Source: Natrinema amylolyticus_A (lineage in GTDB: Archaea > Halobacteriota > Halobacteria > Halobacteriales > Natrialbaceae). From it: 64,000 nt of DNA. The translations under genes were made by a program, and so were the position numbers. The stretch lies in assembly GCF_042678045.1 (NCBI RefSeq), contig NZ_JBHUDI010000011.1:434001-498000 (forward strand). Direction: 5' to 3'. Under the pieces are notes generated by a model that saw only the letters and a list, made by a program, of their open reading frames with translations, did not search any database and was not told where the DNA came from. Of this stretch, positions 26,013 through 34,628 are shown piece after piece (the first letter of the stretch is position 1; every line of letters begins with the position of its first letter).

Positions 26013-26783
26013 ATGGACCTCGCGGTACTGCGAGAGGACATGGTCGACGGCCTCGAGGCCGCGCCCAAGAACGTCCTCGCGGACGAGACCGTCGCCGTCG
26101 CGATGCGCGACGTGCCCCGCCACGCGTTTCTCGACGACGAGCGGACAGCCTACGCGGACCGCGAGCACGAGGCACTCGGTACCCGCGTTCTCTCCCCCAG
26201 CACGGCCGCGCGGCTGCTGCAAGCGTTGGCGCTCGAGGACGACGAGACGGTGCTGGTCGTCGGCGTCGGCGTCGGCTACACGGCCGCTGTCGCGGCCGAA
26301 ATCGTCGGCGAGACCAACGTCCACGCCATCGACATCTCCCGCCCGCTGGTCGTCGAAGCGCGACGGAACCTCGCCGAGGCTGGCTACGACGGCGTCCTCG
26401 TCGACTGCCGTGACGGCGCGAACGGCCTTCCCGAGTACGCGCCGTTTGATCGGATTCTCCTCGAGGCGGCCGCCGTCGACCCACCCCGGCCACTGCGCGA
26501 GCAACTCGCCACGGGCGGACAACTCGTGTTCCCCCGTGGGAGCCAGCGACAGCGTCTCGAGGCTGTTTCTCCCGACGGCGACAGCGAACAGTTCGGTCCC
26601 GTCTCGTTCGATCCGCTGCTCGTCGAGGGCGAGCAGTCAGGGGCCGTCGAGCGAAACCGGATGACCCGCGAAGACCGCGAGCGCGCACAGCGACGCGCCG
26701 AATCACGTCGTGGCTGGGAACAGGACTGGATCGAGTGGGACGAGGCGCTCGAGGCCCACTCACAGCGACGCCGGACCCGATAG
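26013..26783 (+). CDS. PCM-like methyltransferase paralogue with charged C-terminal extension
   Basis: 256 residues. It keeps the PCM layout (VPRHAFLDDERTAYADREHEALGTRVLSPSTAARLL, SAM loop VLVVGVGVGYTAAVAAEIVG, FDRILLEAAAVDPP) but has lost the conserved GDGQTISAPHMVA substrate motif. It also carries about 45 extra residues rich in Arg, Glu and Trp (TREDRERAQRRAESRRGWEQ). It probably binds SAM but may not act on isoaspartate. The start at 26013 follows pcm by 50 bases, suggesting co-transcription. A longer upstream open frame is a shadow of the preceding genes. Confidence 0.85.
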   Translation: MDLAVLREDMVDGLEAAPKNVLADETVAVAMRDVPRHAFLDDERTAYADREHEALGTRVLSPSTAARLLQALALEDDETVLVVGVGVGYTAAVAAEIVGETNVHAIDISRPLVVEARRNLAEAGYDGVLVDCRDGANGLPEYAPFDRILLEAAAVDPPRPLREQLATGGQLVFPRGSQRQRLEAVSPDGDSEQFGPVSFDPLLVEGEQSGAVERNRMTREDRERAQRRAESRRGWEQDWIEWDEALEAHSQRRRTR

Positions 26784-27218
26784 CACGGCTGCCCGATCAC
26801 CCGTGGCTGGTCCGAATCTCGCTGGGACCCTTTCAGTATTGAGACAGAATGGGTGAGAAAGGGGTAGCGACAGTCTGTTTCTGATCGCCAGTTACGGGTA
26901 CGTACTGGTAGTGATTAAGTATACTTTCTAACTACGTGTAGTCTCTTTTCTCCACACACTAATTGATTATAGTGGTCTGCGTCCTGCGGCCATTGCCGTC
27001 CGTCGCACCGGCCTCGACCGATCGCTTGCGCTGCTTTGTGAACGTACTAAGTGCCGGTTTGAACGATCGAGCCTGACAGCGATGGACTCCTGTTTGACGA
27101 AATGGGGTGGGGGATTGGGGGGTGGCGACAGTTATCTGAGATCGCCAGTTACGGGTAGGAACCGATGGTGGTTAAGCCTACTTTCTAATTATTTGGATGG
27201 TCTCGAGAGTTACACTAA
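26784..27218. other. Non-coding stretch of 435 bases with a direct repeat at 257-base spacing
   Basis: No gene. Two related segments of about 110-125 bases (26851-26972 and 27101-27228) share GATCGCCAGTTACGGGTA at 26883 and 27140, CTTTCTA at 26924 and 27181, and ACACTAATT at 26956 and 27212. The spacing between the motifs is the same in both. The second copy runs into the 3' end of the Bat-family gene. The space between them has no feature I can name. Confidence 0.7.
26851..26972. repeat. Direct repeat, copy 1
   Basis: Shares several blocks in order with 27101-27228 (see GATCGCCAGTTACGGGTA at 26883). It is AT-rich at its right end (CACACACTAATTGATTATAG). Confidence 0.65.
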
Positions 27219-27228
27219 TTAATTAGAG
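27101..27228. repeat. Direct repeat, copy 2
   Basis: Collinear with copy 1 at an offset of 256-257 bases. It ends in ACACTAATTAATTAG, which includes the stop codon of the Bat-family gene on the minus strand. Confidence 0.65.
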
Positions 27229-29339
27229 CCACCGTCGAACGCCATCGTGACGAGCTTTCGTTCGGCCGCCCGCAGGTGATAGTGGTACGTCGGTGGCGAG
27301 ACGTCGAGCGCCGCAGCAAGGTCCTCACCGGTACTCTCCCGGGGCCACTCGAAGAAGCCGCTGTAATGGGCCGCCTGTAATGCCTCGAACTGCTTGTCGG
27401 TGAGCCGTTCCGCGAGATGTGTGTCGAACTGTCGTGCCGACTGCATCGTCGTCGTCTCCCGCTTGGCCACCAGTTCCGTCTCGGAGTACTCCTCGCTGAT
27501 CGCCTCGACCAGCGACCGCGTCTCGACCCGCTGTGGGACCTCGAGAACGACTGTCGATGTTCCGTCCTGGGCCGTTGCCATCCGGATCACAACGTCGTAG
27601 CTGCGTAACACGTCGAGAAACGGCGTCGAGGGCACCGTCACCTCGAACAGCGTCTCGTCGTCGCCCTCGGAGACGACTGAGAGCGTGTCGATCGACGCCC
27701 ACGCCGTTTCCAACGACGCGAACTCCGCCGTTGCCGGTGCAGTGACGAACAGGACGATGCCGTCCTCCCCGCGATCGACGACGCCCTCGAGCGTGACCGC
27801 ATCAGTTCCGGAGACGTGTGTCGAGAGCCGATTGAGCAACAGTCGCGAGCTTCCGACGGCGAGTTCGAGTTCGACACGGCTGTCGGTCAACATCGCACGC
27901 GTTCGCTCGACCGACTTGATCGCGTGCCCGATCGTTTCGCCGAGTTCGACGAGCACCTCGCGCTCACGCTCACTGACTGCGTCGGCACCCGCAACGTGGA
28001 CCATCAGGACGCCATACCGTCGGTCGTCTGCAGCGAGTGGGACGCCCAGTACCGTCTGAAAGCCGTAGGTCAACGCCTCTTTGCGCCGCATCGCCCACCG
28101 ATCGTCCTCGAGGACGTCACGCACCGTCCGTCCCGTCCCCGACTCGAGGATGTCCCGGACGAGTGCGATTTCGGATGCGCAGTTACCATCGTCGCGAATC
28201 CGATCGATGTAGGCCGCGTCGACCCCGGCCCAGGCCGATGGCACGGGTGGATCGTCATCGCTTGCGGCGATCCAGGCGAACCGATACCGGTCTGTCGCAG
28301 CGAGGCGGTCACACACCGTCGCTTCGATCTCCGTGCGTGTCGAGGCCTGTGCGACGCCGTGGTTGATCTCGCGGACGATCTCGTTGGTGTGGTTGAGCCG
28401 TGTCAACTTCTCGTTTTGCTGGGTGAGCGTCCGGTCATGATCGCGGAGTAACTCCTCTCGCTCGGCCCGATCCAGCGCCGCTTCGGTGTTGGCCGCCAGA
28501 ATGTACAGCAGTTCGGTCATCGTCTCGTCGAACCCGTCGACGTCTTCACAGCCTGCGACCACCACGCCGTGGGTCCCGAGTGGGACGATCAGCTCACAGC
28601 GGCTCACCGTTCCCCCGGAGCCGACGTTCTCGCGCGTCACGTCCTCGTAGTAGGCGCTTTCGCCCTCAGAGAACGCCTCCCAGACCAGTCCCTCTCCCCG
28701 CTCGAACGTCTGCGCCGGCTCGCCAGGTTTGGGGGCGTGGCGCGTCGACGCCACGCGCTCGAGGACCCCTTCAGTCGGCTCGAACGCATAGGCCGCAGCA
28801 ACCGCCACGTCCAGGATCTCGCCGGCCGTCTCGATCGCCACCCGGTAGATTTCGGCTTTGGTTTCGGCGCGCATCAGCTCCCGCGTCGTCTCGTGTAACG
28901 CCGTCAGCGTTCGCTCGTAGCGCCGTTCGCTCTCCCGAAGCTCCGTCTCCGTCCGATACTGGGCAACGGCGTTCGTGATCTGGTTTGCCAACAGCGCGTA
29001 CTGCTCCCGACCGGATTCCTTCTGGAGATACTGAGTCACTCCCGCCGCGATCGCCTCGCTGGCGACTTCTTCGGAACCTCGCCCCGTGAAGAGGATAAAG
29101 GGGAGCTCGGGATCGTCTTCGCGGACACGCTTTAGCAACTCCAGGCCGGTCATCGTCGGCATCTCGTAATCGCTGACGATACAGTCGACTTCGCGGCCCT
29201 CGAGTATCGACAGCGCATCCGTGCCATCCGTCGCTGCGAGGGCGACGATCGATTCGCGCTCTCGCTCGAGCATCTCTCCGGCCAGCGCCGCAAATCCGGG
29301 TTCGTTGTCGACGACGAGTACGGTGATCGGTTTCGTCAT
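27219..29339 (-). CDS. Bat-family regulator with receiver, GAF and HTH domains
   Basis: 706 residues from MTKPITVLVVDNEPG. Domains in order: a response-regulator receiver with phospho-acceptor Asp in DCIVSDYEMPTMTG (about residue 55); a coiled coil (about 120-150); a first GAF domain (about 150-290); a second GAF domain (about 330-480); the bacterio-opsin activator (Bat) middle domain; and a C-terminal Bat HTH, LTDKQFEALQAAHYSGFFEWPRES with TGEDLAAALDVSPPTYHYHLRAAE. It is a one-protein sensor and transcription regulator, possibly sensing redox, light or ligands. The target is unknown and no adjacent histidine kinase is seen. Confidence 0.93.
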   Translation of the reverse strand: MTKPITVLVVDNEPGFAALAGEMLERERESIVALAATDGTDALSILEGREVDCIVSDYEMPTMTGLELLKRVREDDPELPFILFTGRGSEEVASEAIAAGVTQYLQKESGREQYALLANQITNAVAQYRTETELRESERRYERTLTALHETTRELMRAETKAEIYRVAIETAGEILDVAVAAAYAFEPTEGVLERVASTRHAPKPGEPAQTFERGEGLVWEAFSEGESAYYEDVTRENVGSGGTVSRCELIVPLGTHGVVVAGCEDVDGFDETMTELLYILAANTEAALDRAEREELLRDHDRTLTQQNEKLTRLNHTNEIVREINHGVAQASTRTEIEATVCDRLAATDRYRFAWIAASDDDPPVPSAWAGVDAAYIDRIRDDGNCASEIALVRDILESGTGRTVRDVLEDDRWAMRRKEALTYGFQTVLGVPLAADDRRYGVLMVHVAGADAVSEREREVLVELGETIGHAIKSVERTRAMLTDSRVELELAVGSSRLLLNRLSTHVSGTDAVTLEGVVDRGEDGIVLFVTAPATAEFASLETAWASIDTLSVVSEGDDETLFEVTVPSTPFLDVLRSYDVVIRMATAQDGTSTVVLEVPQRVETRSLVEAISEEYSETELVAKRETTTMQSARQFDTHLAERLTDKQFEALQAAHYSGFFEWPRESTGEDLAAALDVSPPTYHYHLRAAERKLVTMAFDGGSN

Positions 29340-29443
29340 TGATCTGTCGACCAATCCTCTCAGTTGCCGATACATTGACGAGAGATTACTAAACAATTAG
29401 TATTCGTGGAATAGCGCCGAGACGAGGCGGTTCCTGACCAAGA

Positions 29444-29857
29444 TTACGGGATGGTGCCGTCGAATTCGTACTCGGTCGCCCAGTTGATCGCGGGATGATC
29501 GATTTCGGAGTCGAATCGAAGCTCCATCTTTTGTTCAGTCGCGTCGGCTGCGTCGATCCAGTAAAACTGTCCGTTCGCTGGATAGTAGACCAGGAACGCG
29601 TCGATTGAGCCGTGATACGTGTGTTCGTGATAGTCGCCGTCTTTCGTCGTCTGTGAGTGTATGTTGAATCGAAGGGTATTCCGTTTGTTCGACCACGCGG
29701 TTTTACACTGGAGTCGGTAGAGACCGTCCTCGTCGTCGACGACGAGATCGTATCTGTCGTTGTCTCCGAACGGAACCGAGACGCTATAGCCGTGTGCGAT
29801 AAGCTTCGACAGCGCCCTCGATTCAGTCTCGTCGCCGATCGATTTCGAGTTACGCAT
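29444..29857 (-). CDS. PD-(D/E)XK endonuclease of the group I intron-associated type
   Basis: The 137-residue protein starts MRNSKSIGDETESRALSKLI. It has a nuclease core with the acidic residue in DRYDLVVDDEDGLYRLQCKTAW, where D-x(n)-Q-x-K replaces the usual E-x-K. This is the pattern of the I-Ssp6803I-like homing endonuclease family, often annotated in haloarchaea without an intron nearby. No intron is evident here, and the two tRNA-Asp genes alongside are intact. An ATG at 29938 gives an unlikely 27-residue extension. Confidence 0.7.
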   Translation of the reverse strand: MRNSKSIGDETESRALSKLIAHGYSVSVPFGDNDRYDLVVDDEDGLYRLQCKTAWSNKRNTLRFNIHSQTTKDGDYHEHTYHGSIDAFLVYYPANGQFYWIDAADATEQKMELRFDSEIDHPAINWATEYEFDGTIP

Positions 29858-30201
29858 GGTCAGCGGTGCTGCGTTTTGAAATAAAAATACTGCTGGCTGT
29901 CGCGGACTATCTGCCACAAGACGCAGTAGGACAGCCAAAACTACTCAGCGTCGGACGCACGTACCGGAGTTCTCCTCTCTGGCGGGTCACAGCATTGTTG
30001 TGTCTTCCCCACGAGTTGGCAACCACTCGAGGCGGAATTTGACCCACTCGACCGCACTCGCTTCGCTCGTTCGGTCCAGAATCTGAATCCCTCGTTTGGA
30101 TTCTCGGTACACGTGTTGCCGTCGCAAAACTTACTGCTCTTCGATTTCGGATATTCGCGACACAGCAAAGCTGGGCGCTCGCGGGATAGAACTCGAAGAA
30201 G
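29858..30201. other. Non-coding stretch of 344 bases before tRNA-Asp copy 1
   Basis: No gene. It holds a small hairpin (GAATCC/GGATTC around 30090) and, from 30136 on, the left part of the 162-base unit that is repeated at 30524. Confidence 0.6.
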
Positions 30202-30297
30202 CGCCCGAGGCGGGATTTGAACCCGCGTCACAACCGTGACAGGGTTGTATGATGGGCCACTACACCACCCGGGCTTGCAATCCTTGGTTTCGCGCTG
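30136..30297. repeat. 162-base direct duplication containing tRNA-Asp, copy 1
   Basis: GCTCTTCGATTTCGGAT at the left to CCTTGGTTTCGCGCTG at the right. It matches 30524-30685 with a handful of substitutions in the flanks and none in the tRNA. The offset is 388 bases. Confidence 0.9.
30202..30274 (-). tRNA. tRNA-Asp (anticodon GTC), copy 1
   Basis: 73 bases on the minus strand: acceptor GCCCGGG with CTCGGGC (one G-U pair) and discriminator G, anticodon stem ACAACC/GGTTGT enclosing CTGTCAC with anticodon GTC, T arm GCGGG-TTCAAAT-CCCGC. It is identical in sequence to copy 2. Confidence 0.96.
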
Positions 30298-30589
30298 GCA
30301 GTATTAAGGGTTTTGTTTCAGGTTCGTTCCTGCCGTTCAGAGATCCGAGCTCGTGAAGGGTTCGCTATACTGGCCCTCTGCGTCGTGAGTGGTCCGACAC
30401 TCCGTTCGCTGTGCGCGACTGGCAGGACTCATATTGTTGGACAGAAATCAATACGAAGTCGGTCGCGAATTCGCGACCGATCTCCACGTCGTTCTGTCCG
30501 ACAGTATCAAATCCAGATTCGCCGCTCTTCGATTTCGGATGTTCGCGACACAGCAAAGCCGGATGCTCACGGGATAGAACTCGAAGAAG
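30275..30589. other. Non-coding spacer of 315 bases between the two tRNA-Asp genes
   Basis: No gene. It contains a 75-base imperfect palindrome (30432-30506) and the left part of the second duplication unit. Open frames here are short and shadow the tRNA sequence. Confidence 0.6.
30432..30506. repeat. 75-base palindromic element (family C, single copy in window)
   Basis: The outer arms TTGTTGGACAGAA and TTCTGTCCGACAG form an inverted repeat around the perfect centre GGTCGCGAATTCGCGACC. It is similar in size to families A and B, but I saw no second copy in this window. Confidence 0.6.
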
Positions 30590-30685
30590 CGCCCGAGGCG
30601 GGATTTGAACCCGCGTCACAACCGTGACAGGGTTGTATGATGGGCCACTACACCACCCGGGCTTGCAATCCTTGGTTTCGCGCTG
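30524..30685. repeat. 162-base direct duplication containing tRNA-Asp, copy 2
   Basis: Second unit of the tandem duplication; see copy 1 at 30136-30297. Homology begins at GCTCTTCGATTTCGGAT and ends at TTTCGCGCTG, well outside the tRNA on both sides. Confidence 0.9.
30590..30662 (-). tRNA. tRNA-Asp (anticodon GTC), copy 2
   Basis: Identical in sequence to the tRNA-Asp at 30202-30274, with the same cloverleaf and anticodon GTC. Two identical genes 388 bases apart would raise tRNA-Asp dosage, which suits an aspartate-rich proteome; that is inference. Confidence 0.96.
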
Positions 30686-30983
30686 ACACTCTTATGGCTT
30701 TTCAATCGAGCGCCGTGTGGTACGGCCAGCCGCCCCACGATTGCTGTCTCGAGCTGACTGACACTGTGACTGTGCTATCAGCACACATGACCCACAAGGA
30801 ATATAACCCAGAACCGGCTACGTTCGAACGTGATCGACGGTTCCGGTCTGGTTCGCCCGGCCGGGTAGCTTCGCTTGTGGATCGACTTAGTAACCGTTAA
30901 ATGCCTCCCGCCGCTAACTGCCTGTAGTATCTCGTGACAGCCGCTTCTCTCCCAATAGCCGACACGCACACGCACACCCACAC
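30663..30983. other. Non-coding stretch of 321 bases with the rpo operon promoter
   Basis: No gene. The likely promoter of the RNA polymerase operon is the TATA-like GTTAAATG at about 30895-30903, some 80 bases before rpoH, leaving a 5' leader of about 55 bases. A CA-rich stretch (ACACGCACACGCACACCCACAC, split here by position at 30962-30983) directly precedes the start codon. Confidence 0.5.
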
Positions 30984-31211
30984 ATGGTAGACGTAAGCCA
31001 ACACGAACTGGTTCCGGAGCACACCGTCCTCGAGGAGGAGACGCTCGAGGAGGTGCTCTCCGAATACAACATCGATCGTACAGACCTGCCGAAGATCAAG
31101 CGCAACGACCCTGCCCTTCCGGACGAGGCCGAGGTCGGCGACGTGATCAAGATCGTCCGAGATTCACGAACAACCGATCAAGCAGTGGTATACCGACTTG
31201 TGGTAGAATAA
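30984..31211 (+). CDS. rpoH: DNA-directed RNA polymerase subunit H (Rpb5-like)
   Basis: The 75-residue protein VDVSQHELVPEHTVLEEE ... LPKIKRNDPALPDEAEVGDVIKI is the archaeal H subunit, equivalent to the C-terminal domain of eukaryotic Rpb5. It contacts downstream DNA at the jaw. It is the first gene of the rpo operon, and its TAA stop is immediately followed by the ATG of rpoB2. Confidence 0.97.
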   Translation: MVDVSQHELVPEHTVLEEETLEEVLSEYNIDRTDLPKIKRNDPALPDEAEVGDVIKIVRDSRTTDQAVVYRLVVE

Positions 31212-32792
31212 ATGGCAATGGAACTAGATCGCGACGAACGTCGAGAGATCTCGCGCGAATACTTCTCGAAGGAACGGATCGCCGAACACCACTATCGCTC
31301 CTTTAACGCCTTCCTCAACCGGGGTATGCAGGAGGTCGTCGACGAGAAGGCGACGATCGATACGGACATCGGTGACAAAGAAGGCGAAGAGCCGGTTCAC
31401 GTCGAACTGGGCGACGTTCGCGTCGTCACCCCGCGGGTTCGAGAGGCCGACGGCTCCGAAGAACTGCTCTACCCACAGGAGGCCCGTCTTCGCAACATCA
31501 CCTACTCCGCGCCGGTGTTCATGGAGATGTCCATCGTCAAAGGCGAGGAGGGCGACCAGCGGGTCGTCGACTCGACGGAGACGAAGATCGGCCGCATGCC
31601 GATCATGGTCGGTTCCGAGAAGTGTAACATCGCCGGCTTCTCCGACGAGGAACTGATCGAGATCGGCGAAGACCCTGCCGACCCCGGTGGCTACTTCATC
31701 GTCAACGGCTCCGAGCGGGTGCTGATGACCAGCGAGGACCTCGCACCCAATAAGATCCTCGCCGAGTACGACACCAAATACGGCGACGAGATCCAGGTCG
31801 CCAAGACCTTCTCCCAGCGCCGTGGCTACCGCGCGCTCGTGCTCTGTGAGCGCACCCGCGACGGCCTGCTCGAGGTCTCGTTCCCCTCCGTGTCGGGCTC
31901 GATCAACTTCGTGACGCTCGTGCGTGCGCTGGGACTGGAATCGGACGAGGAGATCGTCCACAAGGTCTCGAACGACCCCGAGGTCGTCAAGTACATGCTC
32001 GAGAACCTGGAGGAAGCAGAAGTCCAGACCGAGGAAGAGGCCATCGAGGCACTGGGCAAACGCGTCGCCTCCGGGCAGGGCAAGAACTACCAGCTCAAAC
32101 GCGCAAACTACGTCATCGACCGGTATCTCCTGCCACACCTCCACGAGGACGGTGTCGAGGAGGAAGACGTCCGGATCAACAAGGCTCACTACCTCTGTCG
32201 GATGGCCGAGGCCTGTTTCGAACTCGCACTCGGGCGGCGCGAATCCGACGACAAGGACCACTACGCGAACAAGCGCCTGAAGGTCTCCGGCGACCTGATG
32301 AAAGACCTGTTCCGGACCGCGCTGAACAAGCTGGCCCGGGACGTGAAATACCAGCTCGAGCGCGCGAACATGCGGAATCGACAGCTCTCGGTCAACACCG
32401 TCGTCCGATCGGACGTGCTGACCGAGCGACTCGAGCATCCGATCGCGACGGGTAACTGGGTCGGCGGTCGCTCCGGCGTCTCTCAGCTTGTCGACCGCAC
32501 TGACTTCATGGGCGTTCTCAGCCACCTGCGCCGACTGCGCAGCCCGCTGTCGCGCTCGCAGCCCCACTTCGAAGCACGGGACCTGCACGCGACCCAGTGG
32601 GGTCGCATCGGTCCCTCCGAGACGCCGGAGGGCCCGAACTGTGGGCTGGTGAAGAACTTCGCACAGTCGATGGAGCTCTCCCAGAACGTCGAGGACGAAC
32701 AGGAACTCAAGCGAGAACTGGCATCGATGGGGGTCGAGGGCATTCCCGGCCTCGAGGGTATCGAACGGACGACCGCATCTGGGGACGATTAA
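31212..32792 (+). CDS. rpoB2: DNA-directed RNA polymerase subunit B''
   Basis: 526 residues forming the N-terminal half of the beta/Rpb2 subunit: protrusion and lobe, GRMPIMVGSEKCN, the fork and RNA-binding part VGGRSGVSQLVDRTDFMGVLSHLRRL, and the active-centre ARDLHATQWGRIGPSETPEGPNCGLVKN. The subunit is split into B'' and B' as in Halobacteria and some methanogens. It abuts rpoH and is three bases from rpoB1. Confidence 0.98.
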   Translation: MAMELDRDERREISREYFSKERIAEHHYRSFNAFLNRGMQEVVDEKATIDTDIGDKEGEEPVHVELGDVRVVTPRVREADGSEELLYPQEARLRNITYSAPVFMEMSIVKGEEGDQRVVDSTETKIGRMPIMVGSEKCNIAGFSDEELIEIGEDPADPGGYFIVNGSERVLMTSEDLAPNKILAEYDTKYGDEIQVAKTFSQRRGYRALVLCERTRDGLLEVSFPSVSGSINFVTLVRALGLESDEEIVHKVSNDPEVVKYMLENLEEAEVQTEEEAIEALGKRVASGQGKNYQLKRANYVIDRYLLPHLHEDGVEEEDVRINKAHYLCRMAEACFELALGRRESDDKDHYANKRLKVSGDLMKDLFRTALNKLARDVKYQLERANMRNRQLSVNTVVRSDVLTERLEHPIATGNWVGGRSGVSQLVDRTDFMGVLSHLRRLRSPLSRSQPHFEARDLHATQWGRIGPSETPEGPNCGLVKNFAQSMELSQNVEDEQELKRELASMGVEGIPGLEGIERTTASGDD

Positions 32793-32795
32793 ATC

Positions 32796-34625
32796 ATGAG
32801 CAGCCAACAACGAGAGGCGAAAGTCTACGTCAACGGGTCGCTGGTGGGGACCCATCCCGATCCACACGAACTGGCCGAACAGATCCGCGAAGCGCGACGC
32901 ATCGGCGACGTATCCGAGATGGTTAACGTCTCGGTCAAAGACCGCACTCGCGAAGTGATCGTCAACGCCGACGCCGGCCGCGCCCGACGGCCGCTTCTGG
33001 TCGTCGAGGACGGCGAACCGCGCATCTCCGAACAGGAGATCGAGGCGCTCAAAGACGGTGACCTCGAGTTCGAGGATCTCGTCGATCACGGCTACATCGA
33101 GTTCATCGACGCCGAGGAGGAAGAGGACATCCTCGTGGCCGTCGACGAGGACGATCTCACCGAGAAACACACACACCTCGAGATCGACCCCTCGCTGATC
33201 TTCTCGATCGGTGCGGGGATGATCCCCTATCCCGAACACAACGCCTCGCCCCGCATTACGATGGGGGCAGGGATGATCAAGCAGTCGCTCGGACTGCCGA
33301 GCGCGAACTACCGGATCCGGCCGGACACGCGCCAGCACCTGCTGCATTATCCGCAGCTCTCGATGGTCAAGACCCAGACCACCGAGCAGATCGGCTACGA
33401 CGAGCGCCCGGCGGCACAGAACTTCGTCGTCGCCGTGATGAGCTACGAGGGGTTCAACATCGAGGACGCGCTGGTCATGAACAAAGCCAGCGTCGAGCGT
33501 GCGCTCGCACGGTCGCACTTCTTCCGAACCTACGAGGGGGAGGAACGCCGGTATCCGGGCGGCCAGGAAGACCGCTTCGAGATCCCGAGCCAGGACGTCC
33601 GCGGTGCTCGTGGCGAGGAAGCCTACGCCCATCTCGACGAGGACGGCCTCGTCAACCCCGAGACGAAAGTCGACGAGAACTCCGTGCTGCTGGGCAAGAC
33701 GAGCCCGCCGCGATTCCTCGAGGAACCCGACGACATGGGCGGACTCTCGCCACAGAAACGGCGTGAAACCTCCGTCACCATGCGCTCCGGTGAATCCGGC
33801 ATCGTCGACACCGTCACGCTCATGGAGGGCGAGGACGGCTCGAAGCTCTCGAAGGTCTCCGTCCGCGACGAGCGGATCCCCGAACTCGGGGACAAGTTCG
33901 CGTCGCGACACGGCCAGAAGGGTGTCGTCGGCCACCTCGCACCCCAGGAGGACATGCCGTTCACCGAGGAGGGCGTGGTGCCTGACCTCGTCGTCAACCC
34001 GCACGCGCTGCCGTCGCGGATGACCGTCGGTCACATTCTCGAGATGATCGGCGGCAAGCTCGGCGCGATGGAGGGACGACGCGTCGACGGGACGCCGTTC
34101 CTCGGCGAGGACAAAGATGAGCTTCGCGGCGGACTCGAGGATGCCGGCTTCGATTCGGCCGGCAAGGAGACCATGTACTCCGGCGTCACCGGCGAGAAGA
34201 TCGAGGCCGAGATCTTCGTCGGGGTCATTTTCTACCAGAAGCTCTACCACATGGTCTCGAACAAGCTGCACGCCCGCTCGCGCGGGCCAGTGCAGGTGCT
34301 GACCCGCCAGCCGACCGAGGGCCGTGCCCGCGAAGGTGGCCTGCGGATCGGGGAGATGGAACGCGACGTGTTCATCGGCCACGGGGCGGCCATGACGCTG
34401 AAGGAACGACTCCTCGACGAGTCCGACCGCGAGTTCATCCACATCTGTGCGAACTGTGGAATGAGCGCGGTCGAAAACGTCGAACAACGGCGTGTCTACT
34501 GTCCGAACTGCGACGAGGAGACCGATATCCACGAGATCGAGATGAGCTACGCGTTCAAGCTCCTCTTGGACGAGATGAAAGCGCTGGGTATCGCACCGCG
34601 ACTCGAACTGGAGGACGCCGTCTAA
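32796..34625 (+). CDS. rpoB1: DNA-directed RNA polymerase subunit B'
   Basis: 609 residues forming the C-terminal half of beta/Rpb2. It has the conserved hybrid-binding region (FVVAVMSYEGFNIEDALVMNK; SRHGQKGVVGHLAPQEDMPF) and the zinc-binding CANCGMSAVENVEQRRVYCPNC near the C-terminus. With B'' it completes the second largest subunit of the polymerase. No intein is present. Confidence 0.98.
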   Translation: MSSQQREAKVYVNGSLVGTHPDPHELAEQIREARRIGDVSEMVNVSVKDRTREVIVNADAGRARRPLLVVEDGEPRISEQEIEALKDGDLEFEDLVDHGYIEFIDAEEEEDILVAVDEDDLTEKHTHLEIDPSLIFSIGAGMIPYPEHNASPRITMGAGMIKQSLGLPSANYRIRPDTRQHLLHYPQLSMVKTQTTEQIGYDERPAAQNFVVAVMSYEGFNIEDALVMNKASVERALARSHFFRTYEGEERRYPGGQEDRFEIPSQDVRGARGEEAYAHLDEDGLVNPETKVDENSVLLGKTSPPRFLEEPDDMGGLSPQKRRETSVTMRSGESGIVDTVTLMEGEDGSKLSKVSVRDERIPELGDKFASRHGQKGVVGHLAPQEDMPFTEEGVVPDLVVNPHALPSRMTVGHILEMIGGKLGAMEGRRVDGTPFLGEDKDELRGGLEDAGFDSAGKETMYSGVTGEKIEAEIFVGVIFYQKLYHMVSNKLHARSRGPVQVLTRQPTEGRAREGGLRIGEMERDVFIGHGAAMTLKERLLDESDREFIHICANCGMSAVENVEQRRVYCPNCDEETDIHEIEMSYAFKLLLDEMKALGIAPRLELEDAV

Positions 34626-34628
34626 ACC

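Noticed and set aside
30365..30619. Frames beginning MTRVQIPPRALLRVLS across the tRNA-Asp genes
   Set aside because: This peptide is a well-known artefact of translating tRNA T-arm sequence; the tRNA is real, the protein is not.
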